NCBI GenBank assembly: GCA_029550965.1
Contig: JAKPGJ010000006.1
Location: 1-64,000 of the forward strand
Direction: 5' to 3'
DNA: 64,000 nt
Source: Bacillota bacterium
Lineage (GTDB): Bacteria > Bacillota > Clostridia > Oscillospirales > CAG-382
A model generated the notes under the pieces. It made no database searches. It saw only the letters and a list, made by a program, of their open reading frames with translations, and was not told the DNA's origin. The first letter of the stretch is position 1; each line of letters begins with the position of its first letter. Shown here piece after piece: positions 43,010-52,450 of this stretch. The position numbers and the translations under genes are program-made.

Positions 43010-44827
43010 ATGACGACTTCAGCAAAGCTCAGAATATTACTAATACCGTTTGTCGTTCTATCGTTACTGTCTTTACTGCTGCTTGCCGAAAGAATCGGCC
43101 TGAAGATAACGGCGGCCGACGAAGAGGTCATTTTTCTTCCGGACAGCGTAAAAAATACACCAAAAGCTGAGCAGGAAAAAGAATGTCTTATCCTGTTTGA
43201 CGGATCATCCGATTCCATGGTTGCCTTCAAAAAGCAGATGACGGACATTTTAGATATCATGCGAGTGGGTTATGACACAGTTGATGTCAACGGCAGGGAT
43301 ATACCCGATTTAAGCAAATACAGAACGGTTGTTATTACGTTCAGCAAGCTCGAAAAGATTCAAAACAGCATTTTGCATGTTTTCGAGTGGGTAAAAAACG
43401 GCGGCAGGCTGATGTTCAGCTGCGCGCCGGAACCGTCAATCGTCTTTCAAGTGGTCAAATATAAGATGGGTATTTGGGAATCCGGCATTGATTATGTATA
43501 CTGTAGCGGTGTAAAAGTTGTTTCGGATTTTATGATCGGCGCAAAAGGTGAAACATATCAGTGGTCCACATCTTGGGATTCATCATTGGCAGTAACGCTG
43601 CAGGAAAGTTGTAAAGTACATGTCGTTTCCCTGAGCGACAACCCAACACCCATGGTTTGGGAATATGACTATGGGGCAGGCAGAGTCGTCGTTAACAACC
43701 ATTATATTTTAGAAAAGGTTTCCAGAGGACTGCTTGCCGCTTCATACACGCTGCTCGAGGACGTCATCGCTTATCCGGTGATCAATGCGTCAACCTTTTT
43801 TATAGACGATTTTCCATCTCCGATTCCGCAGGTCGAGTCCGAGTATATCAAAAGCTATGGACGGACCATCGACAGCTTCTACATAAACGTTTGGTGGCCG
43901 GATATGCTTGAGCTGTCCCGAAAGTACGGTTTTACCTATACGGGCGGCATCATCGAGGATTATAATGAATCCACAAAATCTCCTTTTATAAGAAACACGA
44001 ATACAAGGCAGTTTTTGGACCTGGGCGGAATGCTTTTGAAAAATGGAGGAGAAATATGCCTGCACGGCTACAACCATCAGCCGCTGGTCGCACAGAATTT
44101 TGACTTCCAGGGCAAATATACCTACAACAAATGGAGAAACATGGACGAGATGACGTTGGCGCTCAACGAACTGCTCGATTTTACCAAGTCATTATACCCG
44201 GACGCGAAAATATCCGTCTATGTTCCGCCTTCCAATATATTGTCCGAAGAAGGCAGGGCTGTGCTGACCACAAGAATTCCGAACATCCGCTGCATCGCCT
44301 CTCTCTATCTTATAGAGGATGTCGAGTATGAGCAGGAGTTTGATGTTAGTCCGGACGGTATCATTAATCTTCCGCGTGTTGTTTCGGGCTATATCATAGA
44401 CAATTATATGAAGTGGGCCGCGATAAATGCGCTGAATCTATATTATGTCAACTCGCATTTCATTCACCCGGACGACGTGCTCGATGTTGACCGCGGCGCC
44501 GAACTGGGCTGGGAATTTATTAAGAACAGCTTCGACAGTTATTTAAACTGGCTGTACACGACCGCGCCCAACATTCGGAGCATGAACGCCAGCCGCGCTG
44601 CTGCGGAAGTTGAGCGCTATGACTATTTGCGCGTAAGAAGAACCGTCAGCGAAAACGAATACAAATTGTCGCTGAGCGGATTTTACGACTATGCTTATTT
44701 GATGTTGCGCATAAATAACGGAACGCCCGGTACGGTAAAGGGCGGCAGTCTGGAAAAGCTGGAAGGCAACCTTTATGTACTTCACGCTACCTCGTCAGAG
44801 GTCACGATAGAAATTCAAAAAAACTGA
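43010..44827 (+). CDS. PelA-like DUF2194 polysaccharide deacetylase
   Basis: A membrane-anchored extracellular enzyme of 605 aa. After one N-terminal helix (~10-27) comes a Rossmann-like region (~55-250) and then a deacetylase-type barrel. Metal/catalytic landmarks are FFIDDFPSP (~265), EICLHGYNHQP (~350, the His-x3-His pair), YVPPSN and NSHFIHPDD. This is the DUF2194 family, found in place of PelA in Gram-positive Pel loci. It likely removes acetyl groups from GalNAc/GlcNAc in the exported polymer, making it cationic. No separate glycoside-hydrolase domain is evident. No PelB/PelC-type outer-membrane genes exist, as expected for a cell with one membrane. Confidence 0.85.
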   Translation: MTTSAKLRILLIPFVVLSLLSLLLLAERIGLKITAADEEVIFLPDSVKNTPKAEQEKECLILFDGSSDSMVAFKKQMTDILDIMRVGYDTVDVNGRDIPDLSKYRTVVITFSKLEKIQNSILHVFEWVKNGGRLMFSCAPEPSIVFQVVKYKMGIWESGIDYVYCSGVKVVSDFMIGAKGETYQWSTSWDSSLAVTLQESCKVHVVSLSDNPTPMVWEYDYGAGRVVVNNHYILEKVSRGLLAASYTLLEDVIAYPVINASTFFIDDFPSPIPQVESEYIKSYGRTIDSFYINVWWPDMLELSRKYGFTYTGGIIEDYNESTKSPFIRNTNTRQFLDLGGMLLKNGGEICLHGYNHQPLVAQNFDFQGKYTYNKWRNMDEMTLALNELLDFTKSLYPDAKISVYVPPSNILSEEGRAVLTTRIPNIRCIASLYLIEDVEYEQEFDVSPDGIINLPRVVSGYIIDNYMKWAAINALNLYYVNSHFIHPDDVLDVDRGAELGWEFIKNSFDSYLNWLYTTAPNIRSMNASRAAAEVERYDYLRVRRTVSENEYKLSLSGFYDYAYLMLRINNGTPGTVKGGSLEKLEGNLYVLHATSSEVTIEIQKN

Positions 44828-44855
44828 ACGGATTGGTTAAAGAGGGTGGTTTCAA

Positions 44856-46286
44856 TTGCGAATTTGTATGATTCTTGAGGGCTGTTATCCGTATGTGAGA
44901 GGCGGCGTATCGAGCTGGATGCACGCGTACATCGGAGCAATGCCGCAGCATGAGTTCGTGCTTTGGGTAATAGCCGAGTCCCGCGAAATGAAAGGCAAAT
45001 TCAAATATGAAATGCACCCGAACGTAAAAGAAATTCATGAAGTCTTTTTATCGGACGCGCTCAAGTTAAGGCCGAAAAAAGGCTTGGCGAAGTATAAGTT
45101 TACCGAAGAAGAAATAGCGGAACTGAAAAAACTGATCGCCTGCGAGAACCCGTCATGGCCCATTTTGTTTCGAACCTATAAAACAAAGAAGGTCAACGCC
45201 GTCGATTTCTTGATGGGCGAGGAGTTTCTTGAAATTCTTCTGGAAATGTGCCGGGAGAAATACCCCTTCGTTCCGTTTGCGGAGCTGTTTCATACGGTCC
45301 GCTCGATGCTGGTCCCCATGCTTTTCCTGATGGGGCAGGACGTGCCGCAGGCGGACATTTACCACGCAACCTCAACCGGATATGGCGGACTGCTCGGCGC
45401 GATGGGCGGCTGGAGTTCCAACAGACCGTTTATTGTTACCGAACACGGCATTTACACCCGTGAGCGTGAGGAGGAGATTCTGCGCGCAAAATGGGTTCCG
45501 CCCTATTTTAAGCAGCAGTGGATTTCGCTTTTCCATATGCTGTCGCAGTGCGCTTATGACAACGCGGTCACCGTAACATCGCTGTTCCCGCGCGCGGCGG
45601 AAACGCAGATCGAGCTGGGCTGTCCCCCTTATAAATGCAGAGTCATCCGAAACGGCATTCACATTGAGAACTTTATAAACATACCGCCCAAAGAGGAGAA
45701 CGGCTATATCGACATCGCGGCGATTGTGCGTCTTTCCCCGATTAAGGATATCAAGACCATGATTTACGCTTTCGTAGAATTGAAAACAAAGGTGCCGAAC
45801 GCCCGGCTGCATATTTTGGGCGACACCGACGACGAGGATTACGCAAGAGAATGTGTAGAGCTGGTCAAACAGCTCGATGTAAAGGATGTCTTTTTCGTAG
45901 GCAACACCAACGTGCCGGAATATCTGAAAAATATTGACTTTACGGTACTGTCGAGCATTTCGGAAGGTCAGCCGCTCGCGGTGCTGGAGTCCTTTGCCGC
46001 CGGCAGACCCTGCGTCACGACGGATGTCGGCTGCTGCCGGGAGCTATTGAGCGGGTATGCGGACGATAACTTCGGAAAGGCGGGCATTTATGTACCGCCG
46101 ATGCATGCGGAAATGCTCGCTGCCGGCATGGAACTTCTCTGCAACCGAAAGGACGTGCGCGATTCGATGGGAAAAGCCGGCAGGGAGCGCGTTAAAAAGT
46201 ACTATGTGCATACGGATATGATTCGGAGATATCTTGAGAACTACGAGGAGGCGCTGTCGCAGTGGCAGGCATTGGATTTGAGCTGA
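44856..46286 (+). CDS. pelF: PelF GT4 glycosyltransferase
   Basis: The cytoplasmic polymerase of the Pel system, using UDP-GalNAc (and UDP-GlcNAc) as donor in characterised cases. The protein opens with the PelF hallmark ICMILEGCYPYVRGGVSSWMHA and continues with DIYHATSTGYGG, VTEHGIYTRERE, the donor-site region RLSPIKDIKTMI, and the GT-B ESF motif (SSISEGQPLAVLESFAAGRP). 476 aa, normal length. TTG start after GAGGGTGG. It overlaps pelG by 25 bases, so the two are translationally coupled. Confidence 0.95.
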   Translation: MRICMILEGCYPYVRGGVSSWMHAYIGAMPQHEFVLWVIAESREMKGKFKYEMHPNVKEIHEVFLSDALKLRPKKGLAKYKFTEEEIAELKKLIACENPSWPILFRTYKTKKVNAVDFLMGEEFLEILLEMCREKYPFVPFAELFHTVRSMLVPMLFLMGQDVPQADIYHATSTGYGGLLGAMGGWSSNRPFIVTEHGIYTREREEEILRAKWVPPYFKQQWISLFHMLSQCAYDNAVTVTSLFPRAAETQIELGCPPYKCRVIRNGIHIENFINIPPKEENGYIDIAAIVRLSPIKDIKTMIYAFVELKTKVPNARLHILGDTDDEDYARECVELVKQLDVKDVFFVGNTNVPEYLKNIDFTVLSSISEGQPLAVLESFAAGRPCVTTDVGCCRELLSGYADDNFGKAGIYVPPMHAEMLAAGMELLCNRKDVRDSMGKAGRERVKKYYVHTDMIRRYLENYEEALSQWQALDLS

Positions 46287-47767
46287 AAAAACTGTTCGCA
46301 AAAAAAGGCCTGTTCGCTTCCATAAAAGCCTACGGATATGCGGGCGTTATTTGCGCCGGACCCATGCTGCTCGGCGTTATCCTCCTCCTCGGCGCGAGGT
46401 TTATAACCGGGTATGCCGGCGCGAGCGGACATGAAAGAGAGCTTTTAAACTCCATGCTTACCTATGCTTTGCTCGCATCGCTGACGCTTACAAGCCTTTT
46501 CTCAATGGCAACCACAAGAGCGATTGCGGACCTGTATTATCTAAAGCAGCTCGAACGCATTATGCCTACGTTTTACGGAAGCACGGCGGTTATGCTTGTC
46601 ATCGGCGTGCCGGGATACGGGATTTTCCTGCTGTTTTCAGGAGTTTCGTTCATATATAAGGTATTAAGTCTTGTATACTTCGCCGTTTTGATCGTAGTAT
46701 GGACAGAAATTAACTATCTTACGGCAATCAAGAATTACAAAGAGATTCTCGCAACCTTTTTCATCTCGCTGCTTTGCGCTTTGCTGTTGGGCGCTTTATT
46801 CTCTCTCCGGTTGGATATAGAGCCGATTACCGGCATGTTTATCGGCATTATCATCGGCTACGGCATCATGATGGTTCGGTATTTTATCGTAATATACAGG
46901 TATTTCCCGGAGGGCAAGGGAACCTGTATGCACTTTTTGAGGTGGTTCGACAATTATCCGCAGCTGACGGTTATCGGTTTTTTCATCACCATCGGTCTGT
47001 TCGGTCATCTCGTCATTATGTGGGGCAGCCGAATCGGCGTACAGGTGCAGGGGTTGTTTTACGGCGCGCCCGTATATGATATCCCGGCGCTTTTGGCGTT
47101 TTTGTCGATATTGATTACCACCGTGAATTTCGTAACTTCCGTTGAAGTGCGGTTTTATCCCTGCTACCGTGATTATTTCAGCCTTTTCAACGATAAAGGC
47201 TCGCTTGAGGATATAGAGGACGCAGAAAAGAATATGCTGGTTGTTCTGCGCGAGGAGTTAATCTACTTAGCGCAAAAGCAGGTGTTTACCACCGTGTTCT
47301 TTATTATCTTGGGAACCCTGCTGCTGCCGGTATCCGGATTGGGGTTTACGCGCGAAATGCTGGGCATATACCGCGTTCTCTGCGTCGGCTACGCCTTTTA
47401 CGCGATTGGAAACAGCATCATGCTGATTCAGCTGTATTTTGCCGACAATAAAAACGCTTTAAAAAGCGCGATACATTTTATGATTTGCAGCGTAGTTCTA
47501 ACCTTTATATTTAAAGATATGTCTGCGGCGTTTTACGGCTTTGGATTTCTTATCGGCGGCGCGGTGTATTTCTTGTCCGCTCTGATAAAACTGAATTCGT
47601 ATTTAAAGAAGATTAAATATCATGTGCTTAGCTGTCAACCGGTGTTTAAAGCTGAAACGAGAGGTATATTCACACCGCTTTGTGACTGGCTGGAAGCGCG
47701 TTATATCAGGAATGCTCAAAAATCGAAATATTCAACCAATACGTATTATGGTGAATTTAAAATTTAA
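46262..47767 (+). CDS. pelG: PelG polysaccharide transporter
   Basis: A MOP-family integral membrane protein of about 12 helices and 501 aa that moves the nascent polymer across the membrane. The N-terminus MAGIGFELKKLFAKKG is diagnostic for PelG, followed by AGVICAGPMLLGVILL and EINYLTAIKNY. The start is GTG, 25 bases inside pelF. With PelD, PelE and PelF it forms the synthase. The soluble tail after the last helix (~460-501) is polar and ends NTYYGEFKI. Base composition becomes visibly more AT-rich after this gene, at cotH. Confidence 0.95.
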   Translation: MAGIGFELKKLFAKKGLFASIKAYGYAGVICAGPMLLGVILLLGARFITGYAGASGHERELLNSMLTYALLASLTLTSLFSMATTRAIADLYYLKQLERIMPTFYGSTAVMLVIGVPGYGIFLLFSGVSFIYKVLSLVYFAVLIVVWTEINYLTAIKNYKEILATFFISLLCALLLGALFSLRLDIEPITGMFIGIIIGYGIMMVRYFIVIYRYFPEGKGTCMHFLRWFDNYPQLTVIGFFITIGLFGHLVIMWGSRIGVQVQGLFYGAPVYDIPALLAFLSILITTVNFVTSVEVRFYPCYRDYFSLFNDKGSLEDIEDAEKNMLVVLREELIYLAQKQVFTTVFFIILGTLLLPVSGLGFTREMLGIYRVLCVGYAFYAIGNSIMLIQLYFADNKNALKSAIHFMICSVVLTFIFKDMSAAFYGFGFLIGGAVYFLSALIKLNSYLKKIKYHVLSCQPVFKAETRGIFTPLCDWLEARYIRNAQKSKYSTNTYYGEFKI

Positions 47768-47806
47768 ACATGAACAGTGCTGAAATTTTAACAAGGAGGG
47801 TGCAAG

Positions 47807-49585
47807 TTGAAACATAAAACCGCGTCAGTTTTTAAAATCGTTGCGTTCTCTATACTCATTGCTATATTGAATTCTACTTTGTGCAGTTGTTTTATTACGT
47901 CAAATGATTCTATAACTGATGATAATGAAATTACAAACGAAGTTGAGAAAATGAAAGCAAATGAAATGATCATACAGGATAATAAAAGCATCTATCGGTA
48001 TGACGTTGAGGACTCGATTGTTACAATGTATCTTACGGTAAGAAAGGGGAACTCCACCGAGAATACCGATCATACTTGGGATGAAGTAAACAGTCTTTCG
48101 ATTTTCGACTATGAATTGCTTGGCGTAGAACGTTTTGGAGTGGAAGCCATTCTAAAAATAGGCGACGAGAACGGTCCTCTGCCTGGAGAACTGGGGTATG
48201 GTGAGACGGTGCCGAATGCGATCGTTCGTGTCAGAGGCAATACGGCGTCAAGAAATCCTCAGAAATCATACAAAATTGAATTGAAAAAGGGCAAAGGTAC
48301 TTGGCGTGAGCAAAGAACAATCATATTAAACAAACATCCATTTGATCAAACTCGTGTTATGAACAAGCTCTATTTCGATCTATTAAGAGGCGTTCCAAAT
48401 ATGGTGAGCGCTCGCACGCAGTTTGTTCATTTGTACGTAAAAGATGAGACGGGACCTGACGCAGCAACGTCGGTATATAAGGATTATGGTCTTTTTACGC
48501 AGATAGAGCAGTATAATTCAAGATATCTGCGAAACCATGGTCTTGACGAGAATGGGCAACTGTATAAAGCAGAGATGTTTGAATTCTTCAGATATGAAGA
48601 TGCGATTAAGTTGAAATCTGATCCCGGTTACAGTGTTAAGGATTTCGAAAAAGTACTGGAAATCAAAGGAAACGATAATCATACCAAGTTAATCGCAATG
48701 CTTGAAGAATTGAATAATTATTCAATCGATATAGAAGAAGTGTTTGAGAAGTATTTTTACATAGAAAATTACTTTACATGGCTGGCTTATAACATACTCA
48801 TGGGGAACCTTGACACGATAAACAGAAATTTCTACCTATACAGCCCGACAAATTCTACGAAATTTTATTTTATTCCCTGGGACAGTGACGGCTCGTTTTC
48901 AAGGGTTAGGAATGAGTACTTAGGTATTCCAAATGAGTACGGACATCAAATAGGAATCAGTAATTACTGGGGTTGTGTTTTGCATGAAAGGGTATTGTCT
49001 AAGCAAAAATACCGTGATATGCTCTCAAGTAAAATAGAAGAATTAAAAGACTATTTAACAAAAGAAAAGATTTCGAACCTGCTGAACAGTTACAAAGCTG
49101 TGATAAAAAAATATCTTTATTCTATGCCGGATATTTTGTATTATTCCGTCACCGAGGATCAGTTTGACGGTTTATACGAGGCTATTTCAAATGGCGTCGA
49201 GTTAAACTATCAGTTGTATCTGGAAAGCATCAAGCGTCCGATGCCGTTTTTTATAAATAAACCCATCATAGAAAATGGAAAAATAAAGTACTCATGGCAG
49301 GTTGCATTTGATTTTAATGGAGAAGACATTAAATATGATGTAGAGATTGCTCGGAACTTAGCGATGACGGACTTAATCGCTTCCTTTAAAGGGATAGAAA
49401 TCCCAGTGGTAGAAACCGAGATGTTGCCGATGGGGCAGTATTTTGTTCGCGTAAAAGCGATTAATGAATCGGGCGAAGCACAGTATGCAATGGATTACTA
49501 TGTGTCCGAATATTCTAGGCATTACGGCATATATGCTTTTTATATTCAACCGGATGGTACGATTGAAACAGTACACACAACGTAA
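47807..49585 (+). CDS. CotH-kinase-like lipoprotein
   Basis: A CotH-family protein, atypical kinases that phosphorylate spore-coat proteins in Bacillus and occur in many surface systems. The N-terminus has a signal with a Cys-rich end (STLCSC), suggesting a lipid anchor. The kinase core includes RVRGNTASRNPQKSYKIEL (~145), the metal/catalytic NLDTINRNFYLY (~334) and FIPWDSDGSF (~356). A C-terminal beta domain (~475-592) follows. TTG start with AAGGAGGG. The gene is clearly AT-richer than its neighbours, a sign of separate acquisition. In a Pel-type operon it may phosphorylate surface or matrix proteins; that is inference. Confidence 0.88.
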   Translation: MKHKTASVFKIVAFSILIAILNSTLCSCFITSNDSITDDNEITNEVEKMKANEMIIQDNKSIYRYDVEDSIVTMYLTVRKGNSTENTDHTWDEVNSLSIFDYELLGVERFGVEAILKIGDENGPLPGELGYGETVPNAIVRVRGNTASRNPQKSYKIELKKGKGTWREQRTIILNKHPFDQTRVMNKLYFDLLRGVPNMVSARTQFVHLYVKDETGPDAATSVYKDYGLFTQIEQYNSRYLRNHGLDENGQLYKAEMFEFFRYEDAIKLKSDPGYSVKDFEKVLEIKGNDNHTKLIAMLEELNNYSIDIEEVFEKYFYIENYFTWLAYNILMGNLDTINRNFYLYSPTNSTKFYFIPWDSDGSFSRVRNEYLGIPNEYGHQIGISNYWGCVLHERVLSKQKYRDMLSSKIEELKDYLTKEKISNLLNSYKAVIKKYLYSMPDILYYSVTEDQFDGLYEAISNGVELNYQLYLESIKRPMPFFINKPIIENGKIKYSWQVAFDFNGEDIKYDVEIARNLAMTDLIASFKGIEIPVVETEMLPMGQYFVRVKAINESGEAQYAMDYYVSEYSRHYGIYAFYIQPDGTIETVHTT

Positions 49586-49605
49586 TATAGAAATGGGGAT
49601 GAATC

Positions 49606-50325
49606 ATTATTAAAACCGAAGAAGCCTATAAAAGAAGTCTTTACCGGCATGAGTTGAAGTATTTGATCAATTATAAAGACAGAGACATTCTTGTCAAAAG
49701 GCTCGAGGGTTTGATTCGGAGAGACACCCACGCCGAAAAAGGTTATTACAAAGTGCGCAGCCTGTACTTCGACGATTACTGGAATGGCGCGTATGAAGAA
49801 AAGCTGATGGGCGTTTCGGGACGCAACAAGTACCGGATCCGAATCTACAACGACTCGGACAGCGTGATCCATCTCGAGCGAAAAACCAAAACGGGAAGCT
49901 ATATTTACAAGAAAAGCGCGCCGCTGACAAGAAAAGATGTCGAGAAAATTCTGGACGGGGATTACAGCTTTTTGCTGTATCATCCGCAGCCGCTGTGTCA
50001 GGAGTTCTACGTGCAGTGCATCTCGCGCGTGATGCGGCCGCGGGTGGTGGTGGATTACGAGCGCGAGCCGTTCGTGTTCGAAGCGGGCGACGTCCGAATC
50101 ACCTTCGACTCGGACGTTCGGGCGTCCTCCCTAAATTTCTCCATTTTTGACCCGGCGCTTCCCACCAGCAGCGTTTTGGAGCCGGGAAAACTTGTTCTTG
50201 AGGTGAAGTTTACCGAGTTCCTGCCCAACCTTATCCGCGAAGCGCTTCCCGCCGAAGCCGCGGAATTGTCGGCGGTATCCAAGTACGTTCTTTGCTGCGA
50301 AAAAACCGATTATATCTATTCGTAG
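49606..50325 (+). CDS. VTC-domain protein
   Basis: A member of the VTC/CYTH-like triphosphate tunnel fold, related to the eukaryotic polyphosphate polymerase Vtc4. Visible landmarks are YRHELKYLIN, YYKVRSLYFDDYW, the basic GRNKYRIRIY, HLERKTKTG and the late LVLEVKFTEFLP. The track starts at TTG 49654, which would cut the conserved HELKYLI block. The frame stays open to ATT codons at 49606/49609 with GGGG seven to ten bases before them, giving (I)KTEEAYKRSLYRHELKY. I used 49606. It sits 20 bases after cotH and before DUF4956, a recurrent trio. Whether it makes polyphosphate is unknown. Confidence 0.86.
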   Translation: MIKTEEAYKRSLYRHELKYLINYKDRDILVKRLEGLIRRDTHAEKGYYKVRSLYFDDYWNGAYEEKLMGVSGRNKYRIRIYNDSDSVIHLERKTKTGSYIYKKSAPLTRKDVEKILDGDYSFLLYHPQPLCQEFYVQCISRVMRPRVVVDYEREPFVFEAGDVRITFDSDVRASSLNFSIFDPALPTSSVLEPGKLVLEVKFTEFLPNLIREALPAEAAELSAVSKYVLCCEKTDYIYS

Positions 50326-50361
50326 GATCAAAACTGACATACGGAAAGGAAATTGCATATT

Positions 50362-51039
50362 ATGACTTTTAAGGATATTCTCAAGAACTTTAATGACGAA
50401 ACCTTTAAACAGTACTTTAACTGGCTCACCATAAGCGAAACGCTGATCGTGCTGGTTGTTGCGCTCGTAATGGGGCTGCTCATCTGTTTTATCTACACCA
50501 AGTTTTTCAGAGGCGTCGTATATAGCCGGACATTTTCGATTACGCTCATCGGCATGTGCGTCATGACCAGCATGGTAACGCTGGCTATCAGCTCGAATAT
50601 CGTAATCTCCCTCGGTATGGTCGGCGCGCTGTCTATCGTACGTTATCGTACCGCCATCAAGGAACCGCTTGACCTGCTCTATCTGTTTTGGTCGATAACG
50701 ACCGGAATCACCGTGGGCGCAAAGATGTATGTCCTTTCCGTAATCGCCGCCGTTATTATGATTCTCATCATTCTACTGTTCAGCCGCAGGTCCATTACAG
50801 GCAGGGTTTACATAATGGTAGTTCATTATGTCGGCGATCTTGCGGGCGACATGATTCGCAAAGCCTTAGGCAGCGCAAAATACCGTATAAAATCCAAGAC
50901 GGTCCGCAAGGATGCGTCGGAAATGGCGATCGAGATTTTCGCAAAAGGCGACAGCATGGCCTTTGTGGAAAAAATCCGCGCGATCGACAATGTATTGGAT
51001 GTGACGATTATCCAGTATGACGGCGAGTACCACGGCTAA
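50362..51039 (+). CDS. DUF4956 membrane protein
   Basis: An integral membrane protein of about 225 aa. Four helices (~25-50, ~58-80, ~84-100, ~120-140) and a strongly conserved-looking block SLGMVGALSIVRYRTAIKEPLDLLYLFWSI are followed by a cytoplasmic ferredoxin-like domain (~145-225). This matches DUF4956, commonly encoded beside VTC-domain and CotH genes. A transport or channel role for the VTC product has been guessed but not shown. ATG 50362 was chosen over the upstream TTG because of spacing from AAAGGA. One base separates it from the next gene. Confidence 0.87.
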   Translation: MTFKDILKNFNDETFKQYFNWLTISETLIVLVVALVMGLLICFIYTKFFRGVVYSRTFSITLIGMCVMTSMVTLAISSNIVISLGMVGALSIVRYRTAIKEPLDLLYLFWSITTGITVGAKMYVLSVIAAVIMILIILLFSRRSITGRVYIMVVHYVGDLAGDMIRKALGSAKYRIKSKTVRKDASEMAIEIFAKGDSMAFVEKIRAIDNVLDVTIIQYDGEYHG

Positions 51040-51040
51040 T

Positions 51041-52435
51041 ATGACGTTGAAAAAGTTAATCGCCCTGATTGTCGCTGTTACGCTGGGCGGCGGAACCATG
51101 AGCGGGGGAGCTATGAAGAAATTCTTCTTGGGTTTTAAATGGTCAAAAACGGTTTCCTTTGAACAAAGCGGCGAGGTCGTCGTCAATCCGATGACCGGCT
51201 TTGCCCCGATCGCGGAAAATACGAAAGTCGCGGAGAAGTATTCACTGGTTTACGTGGACGTCACCTGGCGGGAACTTGAACCCGAGGAGGGCGTTTTCGC
51301 CTTTGAAGAAATTGACCGCAGCAACCATCTGGAGCGCTGGCGCGCGGACGGAAAAAGGGTGGTGTTCCGTTTTGTGCTGGATAAGCCCGGCAGCGAAGCG
51401 CACATGGACATCCCAGACTGGCTGTATGAAAAGACCGGCGGCGCCGGATATGCGTATGATCATGAATACGGCAAAGGCTTTTCGCCGGATTATACCCATC
51501 CCGACGTCATAGAAGGCCACGCGAAGGCGATACGGGCGCTCGGCGCGTATTACGGCAAAGACGATTTTTTTGCCTATATCGAGCTCGGCAGTCTGGGGCA
51601 TTGGGGCGAATGGCATGTAAAATACGACGCGGGCGTTCCGCGGCTGCCGAATGAGGAAATTCGGGACAAGTATATTCAGCCCTATCTGACCGCGTTCCCG
51701 AATTCGCAGATTCTGATGCGCAGACCGTTTACGCCCTGCAAGGTGTACGGCTTCGGGGTTTACAACGATATGACCGGCCACGCCGAAGCGACCGAAGAAT
51801 GGCTGGGCTGGATCAACTACGGCGGAAAATACAGTCAAACCGGAGAGCCAAACGTGATTCAGGCGGTGCCGGAGATATGGAACAAAGCCGCGGTGGGCGG
51901 CGAGCTGACCAGCTCGATTTCCATGGACTGGCTGTTGCGGTTCCATTTGAACGAAACGCTAAATCTGATCAAAAGGTCGCATATGACTTTTATAGGGCCG
52001 AAAATACCGGAGGGCGACATTTATGCGGAAAGCGCCGGCGAGATTCTGAAAAACCTCGGCTACCGCTACCGCATCGAAAAGGTGAGCGCGCGGGAGACGC
52101 TGGACGGCAAAAAGCTGAAAGTCAAGTTGCACTGGATCAACGACGGCGTCGCGCCGCTATACTGGGACTGGGACGTCTATCTGTACCTTCTGGACAGCGA
52201 GAACAGTATTGTTGAGAAAAGCCAGGTGGATATTAAACTCAGCGAGCTTACCGAAGGTAAAACAATTGTCACGCAGACGCTTCTGGATATCGCGAACAAA
52301 CAGGATAATTCCTACAAGCTGTGCATCGGCATTATAGACCCGAACACGGGCGAACCGGCGGTACAATTCGCGATGGATGCCGAACGGATCGGCAACATGA
52401 CGGTTTTGGCCGAATGGAACGACTTGACGAACTAA
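51041..52435 (+). CDS. DUF4832-type secreted protein
   Basis: A 464-aa exported protein. One N-terminal hydrophobic segment (~5-25, LIALIVAVTLGGGTMSGG) is followed by a TIM-barrel-like domain with YVDVTWRELEPEEGVFAFEEI, VVFRFVLDKPG, YIELGSLGHWGEWHV and a C-terminal beta-sandwich (~355-460, LHWINDGVAPLYWDWDV). The Glu-rich barrel motifs resemble clan-GH-A glycosidases, so it could hydrolyse or bind the Pel polymer, filling the role of the glycoside-hydrolase half of PelA. This is inference from fold. ATG 51041 is one base after the DUF4956 stop; the ribosome binding site is weak, so translation is probably coupled. Confidence 0.8.
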   Translation: MTLKKLIALIVAVTLGGGTMSGGAMKKFFLGFKWSKTVSFEQSGEVVVNPMTGFAPIAENTKVAEKYSLVYVDVTWRELEPEEGVFAFEEIDRSNHLERWRADGKRVVFRFVLDKPGSEAHMDIPDWLYEKTGGAGYAYDHEYGKGFSPDYTHPDVIEGHAKAIRALGAYYGKDDFFAYIELGSLGHWGEWHVKYDAGVPRLPNEEIRDKYIQPYLTAFPNSQILMRRPFTPCKVYGFGVYNDMTGHAEATEEWLGWINYGGKYSQTGEPNVIQAVPEIWNKAAVGGELTSSISMDWLLRFHLNETLNLIKRSHMTFIGPKIPEGDIYAESAGEILKNLGYRYRIEKVSARETLDGKKLKVKLHWINDGVAPLYWDWDVYLYLLDSENSIVEKSQVDIKLSELTEGKTIVTQTLLDIANKQDNSYKLCIGIIDPNTGEPAVQFAMDAERIGNMTVLAEWNDLTN

Positions 52436-52450
52436 AAATAAAAGCAAACG

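Noticed and set aside
45248-45463. Small ORFs inside pelF on both strands
   Set aside because: Arg/Pro/His-rich frame shadows within a well-supported gene.
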